Shown here: positions 60,201 through 64,000 of the stretch, in pieces
Position numbering within the stretch: the first letter of the stretch is position 1
How the letters are laid out: every line of letters starts with the position of its first letter
From: an uncultured Bacteroidia bacterium
Lineage (GTDB): Bacteria; Bacteroidota; Bacteroidia; Bacteroidales; F082
DNA: 64,000 nt
Reading direction: 5' to 3'
Assembly: GCA_902785755.1 (NCBI GenBank)
Contig: CACZZO010000002.1
Location: 186,001 to 250,000, forward strand
Translations under genes and position numbers: made by a program
The notes under the pieces: generated by a model
Databases searched by the model: none
Told to the model about the DNA's origin: nothing
What the model saw: only the letters and a program-made list of their open reading frames with translations

Positions 60201-60576
60201 TTCGGTTCCTGAGCCTGTCGAAGGACCGAACGCAACGGGGACTGGCCCTTCGACAAGCTCAGGGACCGTGGCCTCTTACACTTTCACCGCCAAAACGACC
60301 GACTACGAGAGTCGCTTCAAGTTGGTGTTCTCCGCAGACGAGGACGTCTGCGAACCCAATGAGGCGTTTGCCTACATCAACAATGGGAATATTGTCATTA
60401 CAACGGACATGGGTGATGCCACATTGCAAATCGTTGACGTGATGGGGCGCGTGGTTGCTTCATATAGCGGACCCACGCGGTGTGTCTCTACGTCGGGAAT
60501 GACGGCAGGTGTGTATGTCCTCCGCCTGATTGACGGGGAGAATGTCAGGACGCAGAAAATTGTGGTGGATTTCTAA
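54283..60576 (+). CDS. Giant multidomain T9SS surface protein (GLUG, choice-of-anchor J, fibronectin III)
   Basis: 2097 residues in the main frame; the true N-terminus is the out-of-frame signal peptide at 54170. Order: GLUG-type repeats at about 45-180 (FSGTFDGNGHYISN, VGGIVGAIEGGYV), a divergent linker, choice-of-anchor-J domain at about 330-490 (YFEDFESPAGTLWTRAG), about six fibronectin-III domains (e.g. SGTSATLTWTSNAESWQIML), two more jelly-roll-like segments (DTLLSEGFESGELPQGW and LEEHFDGDDVPEGWAFG), and a T9SS sorting domain at the end (GVYVLRLIDGENV). Likely an adhesin or carbohydrate-binding cell-surface protein. A REP-like palindrome is inserted in frame near residue 1980. Confidence 0.85.
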   Translation: MNQLAEYTGSTQGLHFRLDADLDYKDENGVNGWNGVNGLGLGFKTIAHFSGTFDGNGHYISNAWVSGSGRDHHGLFGTLDLYGTIKNLNLVNLEIIGLVNVGGIVGAIEGGYVINCKLYNCFIMSTNYVGGIAGYINPQLIFSVKDCVVDEYSTVSGIGITNNSSIGGIVGYMIIDHYAIENNYFLGELKLDDVNHFPQGIIVGNIPGYDRNINYYNPELNSELPSSAVEGATPVYGIYDWQKVTEVVSGEVLSIPVTPNSTNSDTIGYAMPDTTIVLRQNPAEGYACSDFTAQGATLTHVSNDIYSFVMPNNSVTISATLCEPIAITNSPYFEDFESPAGTLWTRAGPIADCWKGYARYSGHKAPHNSIGNYYAPNYVHSGVQSLSFYNMGENYALFPEFSNPIYDLQVSFWMKTDGDSSTGSGQLQLGYITVEDDGTCNTFTEIATYSNNTDSMVQCSTTLENVSAEAHRLAFKWSATNYICFIDDVEISLNLALKPTDLTCTEVSGTSATLTWTSNAESWQIMLNDDETNLIMADTNPFTLTGLVPETFYTAKVRSYWDSDNQSEWSDPVSFSTNGICPEGMVCIGNGTQTNNNLPTSNYYKYGLTQQIYTADEIGQAGSITSIEFFKASAYTMTRNLDIYLVCTDKDEFENTSDWIPVTANDLVFSGAVTFADQDWTTITLDEPFNYYGTSNVAVVVDDNTGGFSYSLPFHVFSTEKEQTILYCDSNNNYDPTASPGNAINTISEKNRIRLGMEELPGCERPTLLAVDTLGATSATLSWTENGEATAWQIMLNDDHTNLIEADSNPFTLDSLIPETIYTAKVRAHCPDGNGISLWSSPISFNPTRAFTIGAGTATNNDLPTNNFYKYSYTQQIYTTEELGEAGLIERIDFFKNSTAACNRNLDIYLVSTDKSSFDGGNDWIVTTEEDLVFSGTVNFADKAWTIITFDKPFIYNGLHNVAIIVDDHTGGFVSRTPFLVFDAPNQALSSYHDKGEKAVLGQKNQIRLLKSAMGDCINPTMLTASELNYYDATLTWEENGTSTEWVVDYWYLNSSNEEVHNQLTVADSTICLIENLSDNTEYHAKVRPACDENKWSNTAVFTTLEACSVPVITLGTVTATTAELSWNGLSEGYTVMYRESIVRVAGEWQTLSVGEATVTLTNLVPEADYEVKVIPSCDETKESPILTFTTANPCEAPTNLAVGNITTTTAEISWDGISLSGYEVEYYTATLIDTLLSEGFESGELPQGWTIEGDNQDPTKTWRVGAGDDQASTGTHSGDYNALITHNNRDEVTYLIMPAFDLGDYDNAQLSFWYVNRNWASDIDEIGVFYRIGTEGEWNELWSTADAHATWTNQTLALTGLADNYQIGFRMIDHWGRGVGLDDIVVFHELAPAGEPMTLTVVEGTTATLTGLADNTTYEARVKANCYEAEYSQPVGFTTPACPAPVATLGTVTATTAELSWTASLCEGYTVKYREIPVLLEEHFDGDDVPEGWAFGNMSDFLGIVNTNFAGIAANEVILTGNNDDLIFTPAIDLSGISEVQLSFNFATKQRDVDFDNLFEIVIKSFKGDIHSMMGTWETIGTWSYQNNKSFHREHLSVTTANSHMGQSDVRFEFLLYNRTNSSFMYLDDIVIEGSGGEWQTLSVADTAVTLTNLSPNSRYEVKVVPDCDENKESELLTFTTAGMETFTKEIVGYGESNGGYYLIASPVVEPIMPSEENGFLTNAFDLYRFNQNGVNALEWENWKAEENYHYPIENGRGYLYASHDSTTLTFSGTPYSGNGQVTLTKTDGVTFEGWNLVGNPFPTMAFIADGRPFYTVNGDGSQIIGVVGHSVEVMEAIFVVAEEDGETMTFTTEMPALGASLSLNVMAAEPSDTPTHRAPTVIDRAIIRFGEGRQLPKFQLNGNSTKVYIPQGGMDYAVVCSEGKGELPLNFKAAKNGTYTLSVNMENMDFDYLHLIDNLTGADIDLLAVEPSVPEPVEGPNATGTGPSTSSGTVASYTFTAKTTDYESRFKLVFSADEDVCEPNEAFAYINNGNIVITTDMGDATLQIVDVMGRVVASYSGPTRCVSTSGMTAGVYVLRLIDGENVRTQKIVVDF
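60204..60267. repeat. REP-like palindrome within the adhesin reading frame
   Basis: GGTTCCTGAGCCTGTCGAAG (from 60204) and GGCCCTTCGACAAGCTCAGG (from 60244) are inverted arms of 24 bases with three mismatches. They share the core of the elements at 65-88 and 41.4 kb. They encode VPEPVEGPNATGTGPSTSSG, a spacer with no match to the neighbouring domains, and keep the frame open. Confidence 0.85.
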
Positions 60577-60640
60577 CAACGGGGCATACCCCGTTGTCGC
60601 TACCGCGATACTTCGCTACCGCGATACTTCGCTACCGCGC
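60576..60640. repeat. Palindrome and 16-bp tandem repeat after the adhesin gene
   Basis: ACAACGGGG and CCCCGTTGT (60576-60597) form a 9-bp hairpin that could end the transcript, although no T-run follows. Then GCTACCGCGATACTTC is repeated at 60599 and 60615 and begins a third time at 60631. Confidence 0.75.
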
Positions 60641-60721
60641 TACGAAGTTTCGGCATCAGCCAGTAGTAAATCGCTCCTTCTGGGTTGCGTTTCGCAAAGC
60701 CCCGAAGGGGCGATACTACAT

Positions 60722-60774
60722 TTCCAAAAATATTACGCAAAATCCGTTACGCAAAATCCGTAATATTTGGAAAA
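60722..60774. repeat. Palindrome before the NUDIX gene
   Basis: TTCCAAAAATATTACG and CGTAATATTTGGAA are inverted arms; TTACGCAAAATCCG occurs twice between them. The CGGATTTTGCG core resembles the repeat flanking the GxxExxY gene. Confidence 0.7.
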
Positions 60775-60778
60775 TGTG

Positions 60779-60786
60779 TATTTTTG
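60779..60786 (+). promoter_or_regulatory. -7 box TATTTTTG directly before the NUDIX gene
   Basis: The box ends four bases before the ATG at 60791. If used, the mRNA would begin at or next to the start codon (leaderless). Confidence 0.35.
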
Positions 60787-60790
60787 TGGT

Positions 60791-61261
60791 ATGAAACAAA
60801 CCACCCAATGTTACTTGGAGCGCGGCAGCCAATACCTCATGCTGCACCGCACCAAAAAAGAAAACGACGAGAACCACGACAAATGGATTGGCGTGGGCGG
60901 CAAGTTCGAGGAAGGCGAAAGCCCCGAGGACTGCATGAGGCGCGAAGTGTTTGAAGAAACGGGCTTCACCGTTACGGCGTGGCGTTATTGCGGCATCGTC
61001 ACCTTCGTCCACAACATCTGGCCCGCCGAGCAGATGCACATTTTCGTCTGCACCGAATGGACGGGCGAGCAAACCGACTGCAACGAAGGCGACCTCGAAT
61101 GGATTGACAAACAGCGGCTTCTTGAACTTCCTTCTTGGGAAGGCGACAAGATTTTCCTAAGACTGATTGACGAGAAACGACCGTTTTTCTCGCTGAAATT
61201 GTGTTATGAGGATGAAAGCCTCCGAAAAGTGGAACTCGACGGAAGGGAATGGACTCGATAA
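60791..61261 (+). CDS. NUDIX hydrolase, MutT / 8-oxo-dGTP diphosphatase type
   Basis: 156 residues. The NUDIX box is GKFEEGESPEDCMRREVFEE followed by TGF (G-x5-E-x7-REVFEE-x-G). The start KQTTQCYLERGSQYLMLHRT matches MutT-like enzymes that clear oxidised nucleotides. FVHNIWPAEQMHIFVCTEW precedes a second acidic part. An in-frame start at 60767 would add eight residues and lie in the palindrome. Monocistronic. Confidence 0.9.
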   Translation: MKQTTQCYLERGSQYLMLHRTKKENDENHDKWIGVGGKFEEGESPEDCMRREVFEETGFTVTAWRYCGIVTFVHNIWPAEQMHIFVCTEWTGEQTDCNEGDLEWIDKQRLLELPSWEGDKIFLRLIDEKRPFFSLKLCYEDESLRKVELDGREWTR

Positions 61262-61322
61262 TTGCGGATTGGTACAATATTTGCTGAAAATTATCGTATT
61301 GCTTATCAAGAGACAACATATT

Positions 61323-64000
61323 ATGAAAATCAACACATTGAACAAGTTGAACAAGCGAATCTTGGCCTTTTTCGGGATTTGCCTTGTGATGGCTGCAATT
61401 TCGCCGCGTCTTGCTGCCCAAACCATAGTCAACGCGGATTTTGAGAGTGGCAACACGGGCTTTATCACCGATTATTCCTATACCGCAACGGGCGAAGTGG
61501 GCGAGGGGCATTATTGCATTGATGTCACTGCACAGGGCCACGGTGGAGGCACTTTGGGCGGTTGGCCTGATATTCGTGGCTTTGGCGGTTCGGGCAAATA
61601 CATGTTGGTCAATGGTCATGGCGGGACAATCAATCCTACAAAGATTGTCTGGAAGCAAACGGTCAATGTCACTGCCAACACCGATTACATTTTCTCCTGT
61701 CAGGTGGTGAACTTGGCACAGTCTTTTTTCGGCTATAGCCCCAATCCGGCCAAATTGCGGCTGAAAATCAACGGAAGCAATGTGGGTGTCGATTGGACCA
61801 TCGCGCAAAACAACGAGTGGCATGAGTGGTCGAACACATGGAGCAGCGGCAGTGCAACCCAAGCAACTATTGAGATTTATGATGTTTATACGGGCAATTC
61901 GGGCCTTGGCGACGACTTCGGCCTCGACCATTTCCAACTGACCCCACAAGCCACCTACAGCGTGAATGCAGTGGATGACGATGCCTCGGTTTGCTTGTAT
62001 AGCACAGTTCAGATTGACATTTTGGCCAACGATATCATCACGCCGAGTGGCCAGCAGTCGGGGGCGACGGTTCAAATCATCCAGAATCCGCAGCATGGCA
62101 CTGCCACATGGAACAACAACACCCGAAAGATTCAATATATGTTTACTGATGCCTCATATTCAGGTGATTTGGATCAATTTAAGTATCGGGTGACGATTCC
62201 TCACGGCGAAATGTCGGAGGCTTGGGTGTATGTGACGACGAGCAAACAACCCAATGTGGGCTGGATTGACCCTCCGACAACGATTTGCGCAGGCGGCCCT
62301 TTGGGAATCCCTGTGCCAACGGTCGTACCTGCCCAAGGAACAGGGCAATGGGAATACAGCCCAACACAAAATGGTACGTATTCGCCCATTCCTGACCCCA
62401 ACAACATCCCGATTTCGATGAATGGCAACTATGTTCGTTTTTCGGCCACCAACGACTGCGGTACGGGTAGCAGCAATTCAGTACAAATCTCGGTGACGAA
62501 TGGCCCGACTTTCACGGGGCAAACGCCACAAGTCCAGCCATTTTGCGCAGGCACCAATTTGACTTTGACCCCTCCCGCTTTCAATGCCAATGGCGCTCCG
62601 ATTGTTGAACAAGGATGGGTGATTTCGCAAACGGAAAACGGTGAGTATCAGCCATTCAGCCTGAACAACATACCTGCTACCTACAACGGTTGGTACATCT
62701 GCTACATGGTGGAAAGCAGTTGCGGTAGCATCTACAGCACCCCCAAACGTCAGCTGGTGGTGAACGTTGCGCCCGACGTTACGGGAACGCTGCAAGCACC
62801 CGAGGCCATTTGTGCCGGAGAAGACTTGAGCCTGACCATTCCGACTTATTCAGGCAATGGCACAGGTTCATGGGAAATTTGCCAAACGCAAAACGGAACT
62901 TTCCAAACCTTTAATCCTCAGAATGTTCCATCGACCTACAACAATTGGTATATCCATTATAAGGTGAGCAATGACTGCGGCAGCGATGTGAGCGATGCAG
63001 TGCAAATCCATGTGAACGACGCGCCCACCATTGCCACACCTGCTACGCCACAAGCCATTTGCGCTGGCTTTAGTTTCAACTTGACCACACCCACCATCCA
63101 AAACAATGGCTCTAATGTCACGAGTCAAGGGTGGCAAATCTACCTCAACGGTTCATGGCAGACTTTGACAAACAGCAATATTCCCTATAGTTATAATGGT
63201 TGCAATATCCGTTATTTCGCTGAGAATGATTGCGGTACGACCAATAGTGCCAGCGTTCAAGTCACGGTGAACGACGAGCCTATTGTCGGGGCCATCACCG
63301 CACCTTCGGGCATTTGCGCAGGCGAGTCCTTCTCCTTGACTGCCCCGACCGTGGATTGGCGGCACACCAACCAAGGCACGGGCAGTTGGGAAATCGCACC
63401 GACCTCATCAGGTGATTTTATCGCATTGAACAACAATAACATACCTTTCATTTACAACGGCTATTACATCCGCTACAAGGCCGTCAACGGGTGCGGAACT
63501 GCTTATTCGTCCAATGTCGTGCAGGTTACGGTGTATTCCAACGCCCCGACCTACGACACCATTACGGCTTGTGATGTGTATCAATGGAACGGCCAGAATT
63601 GCAACCATACGGGTGACTATCAGGCCAATGTGCAATCGCCCGAAGGATGCCAGATTGTGGCGCACCTGCATTTCATTATGAGCGATGCCTACACGGAAAC
63701 GCAAACCGTTTCGGAATGTGGTGCCTACTATTGGCCAAAGAATGGTGTAACATACAATGCTTCAGGAAATTATGAATATACCGTGGAAAGCGGGAATCCA
63801 TTGGTCTGCGACAGCATTTTCACGCTGAACCTGACCATCAACAATGCGCCTGAAATCTTGGGAAACCTTGCTGCACCCAATGCGGTTTGTGCGGGCAGTG
63901 CGTTGCAGGTGACCGCCCCTCAATATGCAATGAACCATGCCAACGGAGGCGATGCCCACTGGGAGTATGCATCTTCTCCCAACGGGCCTTTCACCGCTTT
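61323..64000 (+). CDS. Large secreted Ig-repeat surface protein, 3' end outside the window
   Basis: An open frame of at least 892 residues that runs past the window end, so its C-terminus and any T9SS domain are unseen. Signal peptide about 1-33 (LAFFGICLVMAAISPRLAAQ). Residues about 35-200 are a jelly-roll-like domain (GGWPDIRGFGGSGKYMLVNG). A cadherin-like segment follows (DDDASVCLYSTVQIDILAND). From about 320 there are at least six modules of about 80 residues that start with a CAG motif (TICAGGPLG, AICAGEDLSL, GICAGESFSL) and contain W-x-x-Y and a CG pair. Function probably adhesion or matrix binding. AATATTTGC near 61273 is a weak promoter. Confidence 0.82.
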   Translation, partial: MKINTLNKLNKRILAFFGICLVMAAISPRLAAQTIVNADFESGNTGFITDYSYTATGEVGEGHYCIDVTAQGHGGGTLGGWPDIRGFGGSGKYMLVNGHGGTINPTKIVWKQTVNVTANTDYIFSCQVVNLAQSFFGYSPNPAKLRLKINGSNVGVDWTIAQNNEWHEWSNTWSSGSATQATIEIYDVYTGNSGLGDDFGLDHFQLTPQATYSVNAVDDDASVCLYSTVQIDILANDIITPSGQQSGATVQIIQNPQHGTATWNNNTRKIQYMFTDASYSGDLDQFKYRVTIPHGEMSEAWVYVTTSKQPNVGWIDPPTTICAGGPLGIPVPTVVPAQGTGQWEYSPTQNGTYSPIPDPNNIPISMNGNYVRFSATNDCGTGSSNSVQISVTNGPTFTGQTPQVQPFCAGTNLTLTPPAFNANGAPIVEQGWVISQTENGEYQPFSLNNIPATYNGWYICYMVESSCGSIYSTPKRQLVVNVAPDVTGTLQAPEAICAGEDLSLTIPTYSGNGTGSWEICQTQNGTFQTFNPQNVPSTYNNWYIHYKVSNDCGSDVSDAVQIHVNDAPTIATPATPQAICAGFSFNLTTPTIQNNGSNVTSQGWQIYLNGSWQTLTNSNIPYSYNGCNIRYFAENDCGTTNSASVQVTVNDEPIVGAITAPSGICAGESFSLTAPTVDWRHTNQGTGSWEIAPTSSGDFIALNNNNIPFIYNGYYIRYKAVNGCGTAYSSNVVQVTVYSNAPTYDTITACDVYQWNGQNCNHTGDYQANVQSPEGCQIVAHLHFIMSDAYTETQTVSECGAYYWPKNGVTYNASGNYEYTVESGNPLVCDSIFTLNLTINNAPEILGNLAAPNAVCAGSALQVTAPQYAMNHANGGDAHWEYASSPNGPFTA

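Overview
The window looks like a chromosome segment from an uncultured gut- or rumen-type Bacteroidota, order Bacteroidales. Three things in the sequence point there. Many transcription units start behind the Bacteroidota sigma -7 box TAnnTTTGC, with little Shine-Dalgarno signal. At least six large secreted proteins end in type IX secretion (T9SS) sorting domains. Families typical of the phylum are present: C10 peptidases, DUF1573, NamZ/DUF1343, PrsW, GxxExxY, fimbrillin-like lipoproteins and a PBP1-LysM protein. No rRNA, tRNA, CRISPR array, integrase or complete IS element was seen.

Layout. 1-12.5 kb: tail of a T9SS protein, a secreted GATase-fold-like protein, then four paralogous C10 cysteine peptidases in a row on the + strand. 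12.5-19.3 kb: folA and thyA (-), a MntA-HepT pair (+), a nucleoside-type MFS transporter and bifunctional nuclease (-), and a membrane pyrophosphatase (+). 19.3-24.9 kb: AAA-ATPase/PD-(D/E)XK protein, YhcG-type nuclease, DUF1573 protein, class I aminotransferase and a HEPN-MNT pair. 24.8-30.4 kb: a small-molecule-kinase-like gene (-), a five-gene signalling operon (PP2C phosphatase, RsbW-like kinase, STAS protein, alarmone synthetase, alarmone hydrolase), then NamZ (-).

30.4-33.8 kb is an accessory stretch. It holds a strongly folded untranslated leader, a small membrane protein coupled to a fimbrillin-like lipoprotein, and a tandem duplication of a repeat-promoter-small gene unit. 33.9-41.4 kb: FtsX-type permease, endonuclease III, a TPR/coiled-coil protein, LolD-like ATPase and a YeiH-family permease. 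41.4-47.3 kb, all on the - strand: porin, IPP isomerase, GxxExxY protein in a repeat-flanked cassette, YchF, a lipoprotein, an outer-membrane barrel and PrsW. 47.4-53.9 kb (+): guaA, PBP1-LysM protein, YwqK-like lipoprotein and NADP-type glutamate dehydrogenase. 54-64 kb: a 2097-residue multidomain T9SS adhesin whose signal peptide is out of frame, a NUDIX hydrolase, and a large Ig-repeat surface protein that runs off the end.

Common themes are protein export (T9SS cargo plus proteases), envelope maintenance, nucleotide metabolism (folA, thyA, guaA, NUDIX, nucleoside transport) and stress signalling. Palindromic repeats recur between genes and, in two T9SS genes, inside the reading frame. The most interesting items are the folded leader at 30.5 kb, the partner-switch/alarmone operon at 25.8-29.2 kb, the shared promoter block of three small-gene loci, the direct-repeat operator at the porin, and the single-base frame break at the adhesin signal peptide. 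All calls are by reading the sequence; no database search was run.
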